From: an uncultured Niabella sp.
Lineage (GTDB): Bacteria; Bacteroidota; Bacteroidia; Chitinophagales; Chitinophagaceae
Assembly: GCA_934486785.1 (NCBI GenBank)
Contig: CAKSQK010000002.1
Location: 186,001-250,000, forward strand
Reading direction: 5' to 3'
DNA: 64,000 nt
Both the position numbers and the translations under genes were made by a program. The notes beneath the pieces are model-generated. The model did no database searches and was not told the origin of the DNA. It saw only the letters and a program-made list of their open reading frames with translations. Position 1 is the stretch's first letter. Each line of letters starts with the position of its first letter. Below, in pieces: positions 1 to 9,299 of the stretch.

Positions 1-651
1 AAGATACTGGCAGAATCTGACCTCACATCTCAACTGGATGATGTGCTGCAATATTTGAACACAGGCAAGCCTTATTTTTTTACCGATATTGGCACGCTGG
101 CCAGGAAACAAAACGGGGATTTTGAATTTTTTGCTGAAAAATACACACCGGCTTCAGAAAAGAAAAAAGAAAAAGACATTCCCATTACCGAAAAAAATTA
201 TGTTCCACAAACCTATATTGACAATACCAGAACGGGCAGGCGCAACCTGAAGCCTGCGCTCATCATTATTACACTTGCGCTTATTGCCATTGCCGCCACC
301 GTGTGGATTTATATGAACAGTATGGAAACCAACCTCACTGAAGTAGAAGATGCGGTGGAAACAGTACCGGCACAAGCTCAGGCGGCAGACAGCCTGGCTG
401 CACAGGACTCCGCACGGACCGCCACTGTTGCTCCCGCCACATATACCTATGTGCTGGAGGTGGCCAGAGAACCGCGCGCTTCAAGAAGGTTCAACCAGCT
501 TAAAACCATTAACTGGCCGGTAGAATTGGAAGTTCTTGATTCGGTGAACAAAAGAATTGTGATGAAACTGCCACGTGCAGGCGCTGATACCGCCAGGATC
601 AAAGACTCATTAAGTGTATTAAGCGGAAGAACAGTGTTCATAGCACCTTAA
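1..651 (+). CDS. HU-CCDC81 / SPOR domain membrane protein (5' end cut by window)
   Basis: The reading frame is open from the first base of the window, so the true start lies upstream; the GTG at 43 is probably internal. The first part (about 1-150) resembles the HU-CCDC81 domain of Bacteroidota envelope proteins, with a conserved stretch around YFFTDIGTLARK. A lysine-rich linker follows, then one membrane segment (nt 253-315, hydrophobic Ile/Leu/Ala run), then an Ala/Gln/Asp-rich linker. The C-terminal 65-70 residues look like a SPOR-type peptidoglycan-binding domain. The layout suggests a cytoplasmic HU-like domain, a single span and a periplasmic murein-binding domain. Family placement is from memory of the architecture; the exact role is unknown. 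Confidence 0.75.
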   Translation, partial: KILAESDLTSQLDDVLQYLNTGKPYFFTDIGTLARKQNGDFEFFAEKYTPASEKKKEKDIPITEKNYVPQTYIDNTRTGRRNLKPALIIITLALIAIAATVWIYMNSMETNLTEVEDAVETVPAQAQAADSLAAQDSARTATVAPATYTYVLEVAREPRASRRFNQLKTINWPVELEVLDSVNKRIVMKLPRAGADTARIKDSLSVLSGRTVFIAP

Positions 652-708
652 AACCCCAGTGCGCGCAACGGTTGCAAAGTTTAAAAGGTCTTGTAATAAA
701 TAAACCAG

Positions 709-1050
709 ATGAAAAAACTATTATTAGTTGCCGCGTGTGTGATATTATATACATCCTGTGCCACATCGCAAAATGCCGTGGCTAAAGAGGCCGAAAAGAA
801 AGTAGCAGGATGGAAGCCATTGTTAAACCTTACTGATGATCAGGCAGGCAAACTTGCAGCAGTAGAAACTGCTTACTTGAAAGCGATGAAAAAACTCACT
901 TACTCTTCTTCCTATCATTCACAGCTTAAAGCATTGCAGGACACCAGAACCCGTCAGCAAAAAGAAATTCTTTCAAGAGAACAATATTTGAAGTTAGACC
1001 TGCTTGAAAGTGGCAGGCTGAAGAAACTGCCACCTGTCAGGGCCAATTAA
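709..1050 (+). CDS. small lipoprotein, Spy/LTXXQ-like
   Basis: This 113-residue protein starts with a lysine/leucine signal peptide and a clear lipobox (LYTSC, Cys17), so it should be a lipid-anchored envelope protein. The mature part is short, helical and charged, with NLTDDQ near residues 40-45 and ILSREQYLK near the C-terminus. These resemble the LTxxQ helices of Spy/CpxP-like periplasmic proteins common in Bacteroidota. The similarity is weak, and a function in metal or envelope stress is only an inference. It is 58 nt after the HU/SPOR gene on the same strand and ends at a hairpin terminator shared with the convergent protease gene. Confidence 0.7.
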   Translation: MKKLLLVAACVILYTSCATSQNAVAKEAEKKVAGWKPLLNLTDDQAGKLAAVETAYLKAMKKLTYSSSYHSQLKALQDTRTRQQKEILSREQYLKLDLLESGRLKKLPPVRAN

Positions 1051-1061
1051 TATTCAGTATT

Positions 1062-1091
1062 AAAAAAAGCTGCCATTGAGCAGCTTTTTTT
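1062..1091. terminator. bidirectional hairpin terminator
   Basis: The 11-nt arms aaaaaaagctg and cagcttttttt are complementary around an 8-nt loop. The A run on one side and T run on the other let it serve both the lipoprotein gene on the left and the protease gene on the right. Confidence 0.85.
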
Positions 1092-1095
1092 AAAG

Positions 1096-2616
1096 TTATC
1101 TTTTCACCGTATATATTGTATCCTTTAATACCGGGTTGGTATTAATCCTTACTGGAGTAAGGGTTACCGTTTTGTTGCCTATAACACTTTCTACAGCCAC
1201 ATTTAAAGTTTCGCCACCAAATAGCCTTCTATAATCCCCTGCCGCTCCAGTTACATCTGTAATGTTTGTTCCGTTAATTTGAGTAACCATATCTCCTCTC
1301 CCTATTCCGGCGTTAGCAGCCGGAGTGTTTGGATAAACATATTTTACGACTCCTATAATTCTGGATTTTGACGCGTCTGCCCATAGCAAATTGAATGCCC
1401 AGCCAAAGTCCACGGGTTCTCCTGCAAACTCTGCCAAAAGCGCGCTTACATCGTTGGTTATCCAGGACCATCCATTCTGTGTATCTAAAGGATAGAGCAG
1501 GCTTTCAAAATATTTAACCGGATCATTATCTGCAGACGTCGGGATTTTATTTTTCATATAATCTGACCATTTGTAAAATACAGATAACCCATCGTAAGCA
1601 AATTCTGATACGATATTTAATCCTGAAACCATATTAGTTTGAGAAGATGCGGCATTGACAGGTGGCGTCCATAATACAGATTCTCTCAGCAGCGCATCTT
1701 TTGCTACATACAATTTTGCCTGTTGGGCAGCATTAACGCTGCGAGGCAAGGATGGCGTTCTTACAGTCGAAGCACTAATACTAGATATTTTTGTAAGGGC
1801 TGCAGCAATCATGTAATCAGTGGGATCAGCCAATGGCTTATAAGCAGTCCTGTCGTTTTCACGGCTGGTTACCGGCACATTTGGAATCAATTTGCCGGGA
1901 TTAGAGAAGTTATTATTATTCTTATCAGAATATATGGCAACAATCGGTTGCATGCCCCAGTTCCGCAACGAGTCTTTTTCACTTAGGGTAAGTTTAGTAG
2001 AGTCATATAAAGCTACTGCTTTCCCTTTATAGCTGTCAAAAGGCGTTACGGTAAATGATGCGGTAAATTTGCCTCCTGTTTCATTTCCTACGTGAACAAC
2101 GTTCATATGTGGTTTTAAGCAAAATGCCAGAAGTTCTGCAGCAGAATAGGAATCATCTGTAGCGATAATATAAACATTTTTTAAGTCGAGGTTGGCATTA
2201 AGCGGATTACTGTACGCGGGATTAAATTCACCTAATTTATAAACTCTGTCGTCTCCATACACATTGTTGAGATAGGCATTAAAATCTAATTGCGAAAAAA
2301 CAGCTTTGCTTTGTACTGCGGCTTTAGGAGCGATTAAAGACGCCAGATAAGTGGCCGCCCCTATGGAGCCTCCGTGATTATAACGAAGGTCCACGATCAA
2401 ATCCGTTACACCTTCAGCTTTAAACTTCGCAAAGGTTTCAAATAACTTTGGATTGTATTCATCAATAAAAGAAGTATAAAACAAATATCCGATTTTCCTG
2501 TCCTGATTATTTTTTGTAGTATCTATGTTATCCACTTTACGCCTGCACGATGTATTGGAAACAGAAAAAGTAATCATCAGGGATGATATAATAACAAAGA
2601 GTAGTAATTTTTTCAT
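1096..2616 (-). CDS. S41-family (C-terminal processing) peptidase, lipoprotein, circularly permuted domains
   Basis: The signal peptide ends in NTSC (Cys24), predicting a lipid-anchored envelope protease. The peptidase core follows at once (residues about 40-280): a DLRYNHGG strand-turn at 76-83, the Ser-x-Ser-Ala-Ala-Glu motif with probable nucleophile Ser158, and probable catalytic Lys183 in NETGGK, 25 residues later as in the family. The usual N-terminal helical domain (FAYDGLSVFYKW, SWITND; about 335-405) and the PDZ domain (GIGRGDMVTQING; about 420-490) come after the core instead of before it. The C-terminus, NPVLKDTIYTVKR, is the segment that normally runs into the core's first strand. 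The order is therefore circularly permuted, with the catalytic residues kept. The gene is monocistronic. It is probably still active, but this is inference. Confidence 0.9.
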   Translation of the reverse strand: MKKLLLFVIISSLMITFSVSNTSCRRKVDNIDTTKNNQDRKIGYLFYTSFIDEYNPKLFETFAKFKAEGVTDLIVDLRYNHGGSIGAATYLASLIAPKAAVQSKAVFSQLDFNAYLNNVYGDDRVYKLGEFNPAYSNPLNANLDLKNVYIIATDDSYSAAELLAFCLKPHMNVVHVGNETGGKFTASFTVTPFDSYKGKAVALYDSTKLTLSEKDSLRNWGMQPIVAIYSDKNNNNFSNPGKLIPNVPVTSRENDRTAYKPLADPTDYMIAAALTKISSISASTVRTPSLPRSVNAAQQAKLYVAKDALLRESVLWTPPVNAASSQTNMVSGLNIVSEFAYDGLSVFYKWSDYMKNKIPTSADNDPVKYFESLLYPLDTQNGWSWITNDVSALLAEFAGEPVDFGWAFNLLWADASKSRIIGVVKYVYPNTPAANAGIGRGDMVTQINGTNITDVTGAAGDYRRLFGGETLNVAVESVIGNKTVTLTPVRINTNPVLKDTIYTVKR

Positions 2617-2720
2617 TTCAAAAAGTGTATCATTTAAACTCTAGATTTTACATAAATCTAAACTCATAGATTGTTTAAAGCAATAAAAGTATTGAAAATT
2701 TAGGGAATTTAACAAGAAAT

Positions 2721-2728
2721 TATCTTTG
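2721..2728 (+). promoter_or_regulatory. -7 box (TATCTTTG) for maeB
   Basis: Exact match to the Bacteroidota TAnnTTTG consensus, 62 nt before the maeB start codon. No convincing -33 TTG at the normal spacing was seen. Confidence 0.6.
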
Positions 2729-2790
2729 CACGTTACAGCATTTTAATTTACTTTTCCACATTTATTGCTACTGAACATAAGCTACTTAAA

Positions 2791-5112
2791 ATGTCAAAAA
2801 CCGATCAGCGAAGGAAAGAACGATCTCTTGAATACCACTCTAAGGGGCGGCCCGGTAAAATCGAGGTCATCCCTACCAAAGAAACCAAATCACAGCGCGA
2901 CCTGTCGCTGGCCTACTCCCCGGGTGTGGCCATACCCTGCCTGGAGATAGCAAAAGATATTGACAACGTATATAAATACACCGCTAAAGGCAACCTGGTA
3001 GCTGTCATCAGCAACGGTACCGCTGTGCTGGGGCTTGGAAATATCGGGCCGGAAGCCGGTAAGCCTGTAATGGAAGGCAAAGGCGTGCTGTTTAAAATAT
3101 TTGCAGATATTGACGTATTTGACCTGGAAATAAATGAAAATGATCCTGAAAAATTTGTAGAAATTGTAAAGGCGCTCGAACCCACTTTTGGCGGCATCAA
3201 CCTGGAAGACATAAAAGCCCCTGAATGCTTTTATATAGAAGAGCAGTTGAAAAAACAACTGAAAATACCCGTAATGCATGACGACCAGCACGGCACCGCC
3301 ATCATTAGCGCAGCCGCTTTGCTGAATGCGCTGGAACTGCAAAATAAAAAAATTGAAAAAGCAAAATTTGTAGTGAACGGCGCTGGTGCCGCCGCCATGG
3401 CCTGCGTGATGCTTTACCAGGATATGGGCGCCCGGCCTGAAAATTTTATCATGTTCGACAGCAAGGGTGCCCTGCATAAAGGACGTACCGACCTTGATCA
3501 GTTTAAATCACGGTTTGCCACCGCAGAAAAAAATATTACGCTCAGACAAGCTATGAAAGGCGCGGATGTATTTATTGGGCTGAGCGCCGCCAATATATTG
3601 GATGCCGCCATGATCAAAAGCATGGCGAGAAAGCCCATTGTGCTTGCCATGGCCAACCCTGATCCTGAAGTTTCATGGGAGCTGGCCACAACAGCCCGCA
3701 AAGACATTATTATGGCCACGGGCAGAAGCGACTATCCCAACCAGGCTAACAACGTGCTGGGTTTTCCTTACATTTTTCGCGGCGCGCTGGATGTTCGTGC
3801 TGAACACATCAATACTGAAATGAAACTCGCGGCTGTAAAGGCGCTTGCAGACCTGGCCAAAACGCCCGTTCCTGATATTGTGAACCTGGCTTACAATGAG
3901 CCCAATATCAGTTTCGGAGCGAATTATATTATTCCGAAACCCTTGGATCCACGTTTGGTGGCAACGGTGGCGCCCGCGGTAGCAAAAGCCGCTATAGAAT
4001 CAGGTACTGCGCGTCTTACAATATCTGATTGGGAACAATATGCCGATGACCTTAACAAAAGGCTTGGACTGCACAACCAGGTGATCAGGGTATTGGGCAC
4101 CAAAGCCCGCAGCGAACCCAAGCGCATTGTATTTGCAGAAGCCGAGAACCTGAATATTTTAAAAGCGGCGCAGATTGTTTTAGATGAAGGAATCGGCTTC
4201 CCCATTTTGCTGGGTGATTTAAAAAATATTCAGCGTATGGCTACCGAAGCGGCCATTGATCTTTCAGAAATGGTGGTGATAGACCCGCGTGATAATAATA
4301 CAGCCAAACAGCGCGAGGCTTACGGCAATATTTTTTATGCTAAAAGAGCCCGTAAGGGTTATACCAAGGATGAGGCCATTGTGCTGATGCGCAACAGGAA
4401 CCATTTTGGCTGCATGATGGTAGAACAGGGCGATGCCGACTGCATGATCTCAGGCCTTACAAAAAAATATTCTGAAACGCTAAGCCCGGCATTACAGATC
4501 ATCGGCACGGAAGACGGCGTGAACAAGGTGGCAGGCATGTACCTGGTAATGACGAAAAAAGGCCCGCTATTCCTGGCAGATACCACCGTCAACATTAGCC
4601 CCACGGCAGAAGAGCTGGCAGAAATTGTATTGCTTACCGCTAAAGAAGTAAGCGCCTTCAACATTGAGCCGCGCATTGCCATGTTAAGCTATTCCAACTT
4701 TGGAAGCAGTAAAACACCCGAGGCCAGGCTGGTGGCCAAAGCAAGAGAAATTGTAAAGCAAAAAGCGCCTTCACTGATTGTTGACGGGGAAATGCAGGCA
4801 AACATTGCCCTGAACAATCATTTGCTCAAAGAGATCTATCCTTTTAGCGAATTGGTAAATAAAGAGGTTAACACTCTTATCTTTCCTAACTTAGCATCCG
4901 GTAATATTGCTTACAATATTTTAAAAGAAACCGGCGCCAGCGATGCAATTGGCCCGATTGTTCTGGGATTAAAAAAACCAGTACATGTATTGCAACTTGG
5001 CAGTACGGTAACTAATATTGTAAACATGGCCATGATCGCCGTTATTGACGCGCAGTTAAAATGCAGAGAACAAAACGGCGGTAAAAAAACTAAAAGCAGA
5101 GCAGGCCGATAA
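2791..5112 (+). CDS. maeB: NADP-dependent malic enzyme with C-terminal phosphotransacetylase-like domain
   Basis: This 773-residue protein has the two-part MaeB architecture. An N-terminal malic domain (about 10-150; [15 protein letters not shown], then MHDDQHGTA) leads into an NAD(P)-binding domain (about 160-400; [13 protein letters not shown]). From about 430 to the end it resembles phosphate acetyltransferase ([21 protein letters not shown]). Oxidative decarboxylation of malate to pyruvate with NADPH is the known family reaction, and the transacetylase-like part is thought to be regulatory and non-catalytic. The length matches E. coli MaeB (about 760). The start at 2791 fits the leader and the conserved N-terminus. 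Transporter genes follow closely on the same strand, so co-transcription is possible. Confidence 0.95.
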   Translation: MSKTDQRRKERSLEYHSKGRPGKIEVIPTKETKSQRDLSLAYSPGVAIPCLEIAKDIDNVYKYTAKGNLVAVISNGTAVLGLGNIGPEAGKPVMEGKGVLFKIFADIDVFDLEINENDPEKFVEIVKALEPTFGGINLEDIKAPECFYIEEQLKKQLKIPVMHDDQHGTAIISAAALLNALELQNKKIEKAKFVVNGAGAAAMACVMLYQDMGARPENFIMFDSKGALHKGRTDLDQFKSRFATAEKNITLRQAMKGADVFIGLSAANILDAAMIKSMARKPIVLAMANPDPEVSWELATTARKDIIMATGRSDYPNQANNVLGFPYIFRGALDVRAEHINTEMKLAAVKALADLAKTPVPDIVNLAYNEPNISFGANYIIPKPLDPRLVATVAPAVAKAAIESGTARLTISDWEQYADDLNKRLGLHNQVIRVLGTKARSEPKRIVFAEAENLNILKAAQIVLDEGIGFPILLGDLKNIQRMATEAAIDLSEMVVIDPRDNNTAKQREAYGNIFYAKRARKGYTKDEAIVLMRNRNHFGCMMVEQGDADCMISGLTKKYSETLSPALQIIGTEDGVNKVAGMYLVMTKKGPLFLADTTVNISPTAEELAEIVLLTAKEVSAFNIEPRIAMLSYSNFGSSKTPEARLVAKAREIVKQKAPSLIVDGEMQANIALNNHLLKEIYPFSELVNKEVNTLIFPNLASGNIAYNILKETGASDAIGPIVLGLKKPVHVLQLGSTVTNIVNMAMIAVIDAQLKCREQNGGKKTKSRAGR

Positions 5113-5135
5113 TTAACAATTAAAAATACACGCTT

Positions 5136-5873
5136 TTGAAGATCATCAGGGAATTTGGCGGTTTTATAAAAATGTTCGGGGGCATGTTTCGCGCCCCGGA
5201 AAACAAAAAAATGTTCTGGAACCAGTTCATGCTGCAATGTAAAGACATTGGCGTGGGGTCTCTGGGCATTATCGTGATCATTTCTATTTTCATTGGGGCG
5301 GTGTCCACACTGCAAACCGCTTATCAGTTGGTGTCGCCCATCATTCCGCGAGAAACCATCGCACAAATTGTTAGAGATACCGTGATATTGGAATTTGCCC
5401 CAACCCTTAGCTGCATTGTACTGGCTGGCGTGGTAGGTAGTAAAATTGCCAGCGAACTGGGAAATATGCGCGTGAGTGAACAAATTGATGCGCTCGAGAT
5501 CATGGGCATCAATACAAAAAATTATTTGATACTGCCTAAAATACTGGCAGGAACCCTTACCATTCCTTTACTCATCATTATTGCGATGGTTTTAGGCATC
5601 TGGGGCGGCCGCCTGGCCGGGGCCGCAGCGGGCATTATAGATCCTACCATTTACGACAAAGGCCTTATACTGGGTTTCAACGCGTACAACGTGTATTTTG
5701 CATTGATCAAAAGTTTTGTATTTGCATTCCTGATCACTGCGGTTCCTTCGTTTTATGGCTACAATGTAAAGGGCGGCGCGCTTGAGATCGGCTTGCAAAG
5801 CACAAGAGCCGTGGTGGTTTCGTGCGTGCTATTGTTGTTTGCCGACTATATTTTATCAGCTTTATTACTTTAA
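5136..5873 (+). CDS. mlaE: MlaE/YrbE-family lipid ABC transporter permease
   Basis: This 245-residue membrane protein has five to six hydrophobic segments and the family hallmark region around EFAPTLSCIVLAGVVGSKIA followed by EQIDALEIMGI. MlaE-type permeases move phospholipids between the inner and outer membrane with an MlaF ATPase and an MCE-domain partner. The proposed start is a TTG at 5136, 23 nt after maeB. The next in-frame ATG (5172) would shorten the conserved amphipathic N-terminus. The ATPase gene follows 15 nt later. No MlaD (MCE) gene lies beside them in this window, so the partner must be encoded elsewhere. Confidence 0.9.
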   Translation: MKIIREFGGFIKMFGGMFRAPENKKMFWNQFMLQCKDIGVGSLGIIVIISIFIGAVSTLQTAYQLVSPIIPRETIAQIVRDTVILEFAPTLSCIVLAGVVGSKIASELGNMRVSEQIDALEIMGINTKNYLILPKILAGTLTIPLLIIIAMVLGIWGGRLAGAAAGIIDPTIYDKGLILGFNAYNVYFALIKSFVFAFLITAVPSFYGYNVKGGALEIGLQSTRAVVVSCVLLLFADYILSALLL

Positions 5874-5888
5874 AACTACCGGCAATAA

Positions 5889-6773
5889 ATGATTGAAATT
5901 AAAAATATAAAAAAGAGCTTTGGTGATAAAGAGGTGATCAAAGGTGTGAACGCCGTGTTTGATAAAGGAAAATGCAACCTCATTATTGGCACCAGCGGCA
6001 GCGGTAAAACGGTGCTTATGAAATGTATGGTAGGCCTGATGGAACCCACCGAAGGCGAAGTGCTTTATGATGGCCGCGACTTTGTGCATATTTCCAAAGA
6101 AGAAAAAAAAGAGATCCGCAAGCAAATTGGCATGCTGTTTCAGGGATCTGCGCTTTTCGACAGCCAGACGGTGCTGGACAATGTTATGTTTCCCCTGCAT
6201 ATGTTTACCAATGAAAGGCTTTCAGCCAAAAAAGAAAGGGTTTACGAAGTATTGAAAAGGGTAAACCTTACCGAAGACGCTTACAAAAAATTTCCCTCAG
6301 AAATAAGCGGCGGTATGCAAAAACGCGTGGCGCTGGCCAGGGCCATTGTACTCAACCCGCGTTACCTTTTTTGCGATGAGCCTAACTCCGGCCTCGACCC
6401 GCAAACATCGCTGGTGATTGATAAATTGATACAGGAAATAACCGTGGAGTATAATATCACCACTATTTTAAATACCCATGATATGAACAGTGTGATGGAA
6501 ATTGGCGACCACATTGTTTACATGCACCAGGGCGTAAAAGCCTGGGAGGGTACCAGCAAAGACATTATTTTTAGCGAAAACGAACAGCTTAACGAGTACA
6601 TCTTTGCATCTGCATTTTTGCGCGATGCGCGTAACATGCGCAACATAAAAGAAACCGGCGAAGTACCGGAAGAATTAAAAGAAGAAATTAAGGAGGCGCT
6701 GGAAGACAGCCTGAACCTTGACATGGATGGCGATGGAAACATTGGAAAGGATGACGAAGATACTTCGGCATAA
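5889..6773 (+). CDS. mlaF: MlaF-type ABC transporter ATPase
   Basis: This 294-residue ABC ATPase has Walker A GTSGSGKT (34-41), a signature ISGGMQKR (139-146), Walker B YLFCDEP (159-165) and a switch His in NTHDMNSV. The signature ISGGM (rather than LSGGQ) and the pairing with MlaE point to the lipid-transport subfamily. The C-terminal 45 residues are an acidic extension (many Glu/Asp, ending in a GDGNIGKDD stretch) beyond the ATPase core. It lies immediately after mlaE with a 15-nt gap, so translation is probably coupled. An independent promoter box for sucD lies just after its stop codon. Confidence 0.92.
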   Translation: MIEIKNIKKSFGDKEVIKGVNAVFDKGKCNLIIGTSGSGKTVLMKCMVGLMEPTEGEVLYDGRDFVHISKEEKKEIRKQIGMLFQGSALFDSQTVLDNVMFPLHMFTNERLSAKKERVYEVLKRVNLTEDAYKKFPSEISGGMQKRVALARAIVLNPRYLFCDEPNSGLDPQTSLVIDKLIQEITVEYNITTILNTHDMNSVMEIGDHIVYMHQGVKAWEGTSKDIIFSENEQLNEYIFASAFLRDARNMRNIKETGEVPEELKEEIKEALEDSLNLDMDGDGNIGKDDEDTSA

Positions 6774-6778
6774 AATGA

Positions 6779-6786
6779 TACATTTG
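6779..6786 (+). promoter_or_regulatory. -7 box (TACATTTG) for sucD
   Basis: A TAnnTTTG match directly after the mlaF stop codon, 28 nt before the sucD ATG. It predicts a leader of about 20-25 nt and lets sucD be transcribed apart from the transporter genes. Confidence 0.55.
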
Positions 6787-6814
6787 CCAAATTCCTAAAA
6801 ATATCAACAAACTT

Positions 6815-7693
6815 ATGTCAGTTTTAGTCAACAAAAATTCAAAAGTTTTAGTACAGGGCTTTACAGGTACAGAAGGCACTTTCCACGCTTCGCAAATGAT
6901 TGAATACGGAACCAGCGTTGTGGGCGGCGTTACGCCCGGCAAAGGCGGCACCACTCATTTAGACCGCCCGGTGTTCAATACCGTTGCGGCTTGTGTAAAA
7001 GAAACCGGCGCCAACGTAAGCATCATTTTTGTACCGCCGGCTTTTGCGGCAGATGCCATTATGGAAGCCACCGAAGCAGGCATTGAGCTGGTGGTATGCA
7101 TTACAGAAGGCATTCCCGTGCAGGATATGGTAAAAGTGAAAAACTATCTGAAAGGTACCAACACAAGGCTTATAGGTCCCAATTGCCCCGGTGTAATTAC
7201 CGCCGGCGAGTGCAAAGTAGGCATCATGCCGGGCTTTGTGTTTAAGCAGGGCCGCATCGGCATTGTTTCCAAATCAGGCACGCTTACTTACGAAGCAGCA
7301 GACCAAGTGGCTAAAGCCGGCCTGGGCATCAGCACTGCCATTGGTATTGGCGGAGACCCTATTATTGGCACCCCTACCAAAGAAGCTGTAGAGCTGTTAA
7401 TGAACGACCCTGAAACCGATGCCATTGTTATGATCGGTGAAATTGGCGGTGGCATGGAAGCCGAAGCTGCCCGCTGGATCAAAGAAAACGGCAACCAGAA
7501 ACCGGTGGTTGGATTTATTGCAGGCCAAACCGCGCCTCCGGGGCGGCGCATGGGCCACGCGGGTGCTATCGTTGGCGGTGAAGAAGATACCGCGGCAGCT
7601 AAAATGCAGATCATGGAAGAATGCGGCATTCACGTGGTGAAAAGCCCTGCCGATATAGGCTTAAAAATGGCTGAAGTGGTTGGTATGAAATAA
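6815..7693 (+). CDS. sucD: succinate-CoA ligase (ADP-forming), alpha subunit
   Basis: This 292-residue TCA-cycle enzyme interconverts succinyl-CoA and succinate with ATP/GTP, together with SucC. Visible features are the CoA-binding N-terminal domain ([23 protein letters not shown]), the GPNCPG motif, [15 protein letters not shown], and the phosphorylated His248 in [12 protein letters not shown]. The length matches the family. sucC is not adjacent and not in this window, which is common in Bacteroidota. It has its own promoter box and ends in a strong terminator. Confidence 0.96.
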   Translation: MSVLVNKNSKVLVQGFTGTEGTFHASQMIEYGTSVVGGVTPGKGGTTHLDRPVFNTVAACVKETGANVSIIFVPPAFAADAIMEATEAGIELVVCITEGIPVQDMVKVKNYLKGTNTRLIGPNCPGVITAGECKVGIMPGFVFKQGRIGIVSKSGTLTYEAADQVAKAGLGISTAIGIGGDPIIGTPTKEAVELLMNDPETDAIVMIGEIGGGMEAEAARWIKENGNQKPVVGFIAGQTAPPGRRMGHAGAIVGGEEDTAAAKMQIMEECGIHVVKSPADIGLKMAEVVGMK

Positions 7694-7716
7694 AATCTAA
7701 TTTCAAAGCATTTCTA

Positions 7717-7740
7717 CCCCGCAGGTTGCGGGGTTTTTTT
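7717..7740 (+). terminator. intrinsic terminator of sucD
   Basis: GC-rich stem CCCCGCA/TGCGGGG with a 3-nt loop, followed by seven Ts. Confidence 0.92.
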
Positions 7741-8001
7741 ATACTGGTACCTTTTAAGAATATGGGAAAACAGGAAACTGCTTACGTTCAAATAACCTGC
7801 GCAAAAAAAATGAAAAACCTTCTGCTTTTTCGAAGCCAATGAGCAGCAATTCCGGCAGATGAATGACAACAAGCTGTTAAACAGTCTTAATTTTTGTAAC
7901 TTTAAAGCAGCATCCATAATGTACATGTGAAACACAGCTACCACTGCGTTGCCTTGTTTAAAAGCAGAGGTGGTGCCAATAAAAATATAATCAACGCTCG
8001 A
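7741..8001. other. intergenic stretch with no recognised feature
   Basis: The 308 nt between sucD and the Nudix start hold the sucD terminator and then AT-rich sequence with short broken frames on both strands. A TAACTTTA at 7897-7904 resembles a -7 box but lacks the final G. An in-frame GTG at 7927 would add 25 residues without conserved character to the Nudix protein and is not preferred. Confidence 0.4.
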
Positions 8002-8556
8002 ATGGAAAAATGGAAAATACTTGAGGAAAATGACGTGTCACCAAGCAAATGGTTCCCCACAAAACAACACAAAATAGCATTACCCAATGGTACGATCATT
8101 GACGACTATTTTATAACAACCCTGAACAATGTTGGTATGATATTGCCAATAACCACTAAAAACGAAATCGTTCTGGTTAAACAATATAAGCATGGTGTTA
8201 ATGATATCCTGATTGAATTGCCTGCAGGATTTCAGCAAAGAAACAAAAGTATAGAGGAGTCGGCCCTGGCAGAACTGGAAGAGGAAACGGGAATAAAAAC
8301 ATCAATAGAAAAATTGATACCAATAGGAAAGATCGCTAATGCTCCTACAAAATCCATGCATATAACTTATGGATTCTTAGCAAGGGAGTTAGTATTTAAC
8401 AGCGAGCAAAATCTGGACGTGACCGAAAATATTGAAATCATAACAAGGTCTCCTTCAGCAACAATAGAGATGATAAAAAGCGGTGAGATCTGGGTAGGCG
8501 ATACCGCCGCGTTAATTATGAAAGCCTATTTAATGTTCCCTGAAATATTCCGTTAG
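8002..8556 (+). CDS. Nudix hydrolase, ADP-ribose pyrophosphatase-like
   Basis: This 184-residue protein (ATG at 8002) has a Nudix fold: a beta-rich N-terminus, LPAG before the box, and a box whose second half AELEEETGI keeps the metal-binding glutamates. The box departs from GX5EX7REUXEEXGU at two places: the first Glu is Lys and the Arg is Ala. Hydrolysis of a nucleoside diphosphate linked to another moiety is the general family reaction; the LPAG context suggests an ADP-sugar-like substrate. It lies 47 nt before the GrpB-like gene on the same strand. A more upstream GTG (7927) is possible but unlikely. Confidence 0.8.
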   Translation: MEKWKILEENDVSPSKWFPTKQHKIALPNGTIIDDYFITTLNNVGMILPITTKNEIVLVKQYKHGVNDILIELPAGFQQRNKSIEESALAELEEETGIKTSIEKLIPIGKIANAPTKSMHITYGFLARELVFNSEQNLDVTENIEIITRSPSATIEMIKSGEIWVGDTAALIMKAYLMFPEIFR

Positions 8557-8603
8557 ATTAGTTATTGCACCGGCATTTTAACGGTAGCAGCTACATTTAA
8601 AGC

Positions 8604-9209
8604 ATGGTAGAAAAAATAAAGAATATCGCGAACTTAACTACAGAAGAATTAGGCAGGTTGTTCCCTATTGAAATAGTTCCTTATAATCAAAAATGGAAAG
8701 AGCTGTTCGAAAGGGAAAATAAAAGGATCCGGGAGAAATTAGGCAGAAACACGGCGCTTAGAACCGAACATTTCGGAAGCACTGCTGTGGAAGGCCTTTC
8801 AGCAAAACCAATTATTGATATCCTGGTTGAAATACCTCCACTAACTCAGGAATTAAAATCGGAGATAATCAAAAAAATGGCTGATATGAATTATCATTTT
8901 ATATGGAGAACTGATGAGGAAATCCCCTATACGCATTTTGTAAAAGGTTATACGAACGATGGATTTAAGGAAGATGTCTTTCACATTCATATGGGTGAAA
9001 AAAATCACGCTCTTTGGGACAGGATATTTTTCAGGGATTTTTTAAGGCTAAACAAATCCCTTGCAAATGAGTATGAAAAGCTTAAAATTGAACTCGCAAA
9101 AAAATATAAATTTAACAGGGAGCATTATACAAATGCAAAAACAGATTTTGTAAAAAGGATAACTGCAGAAGCAAAAAAGAGGCTGCAGGGAAAGCAGGCA
9201 ACACGTTAA
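8604..9209 (+). CDS. GrpB/UPF0157 family protein (nucleotidyltransferase-like)
   Basis: The 201 residues match the GrpB/UPF0157 family: IVPYNQKWKELFERE near the N-terminus, then EHFGSTAVEGLSAKPIIDIL, where the GST and D-x-L pattern recalls the nucleotidyltransferase superfamily. A DVFHIHM motif and a basic C-terminus rich in Lys follow. Members are about 170-200 residues, often annotated as dephospho-CoA kinase-associated, and their substrate is not established. It lies downstream of the Nudix gene and may be co-transcribed with it. The AT-rich, lysine-rich coding of this gene and its Nudix neighbour differs from the surrounding GC-richer genes and could reflect transfer. Confidence 0.85.
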   Translation: MVEKIKNIANLTTEELGRLFPIEIVPYNQKWKELFERENKRIREKLGRNTALRTEHFGSTAVEGLSAKPIIDILVEIPPLTQELKSEIIKKMADMNYHFIWRTDEEIPYTHFVKGYTNDGFKEDVFHIHMGEKNHALWDRIFFRDFLRLNKSLANEYEKLKIELAKKYKFNREHYTNAKTDFVKRITAEAKKRLQGKQATR

Positions 9210-9299
9210 AATCCTCTGTCTGTACTATTTATTCGCTAATCTATGCGTTAAACAAAATAAACAAGATTCGATTATGAAAAACTTTTTTTATTACTGGGA

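Noticed and set aside
7927..8001. GTG start adding 25 residues to the Nudix protein
   Set aside because: The added peptide is not family-like; ATG 8002 begins with the usual beta strand.
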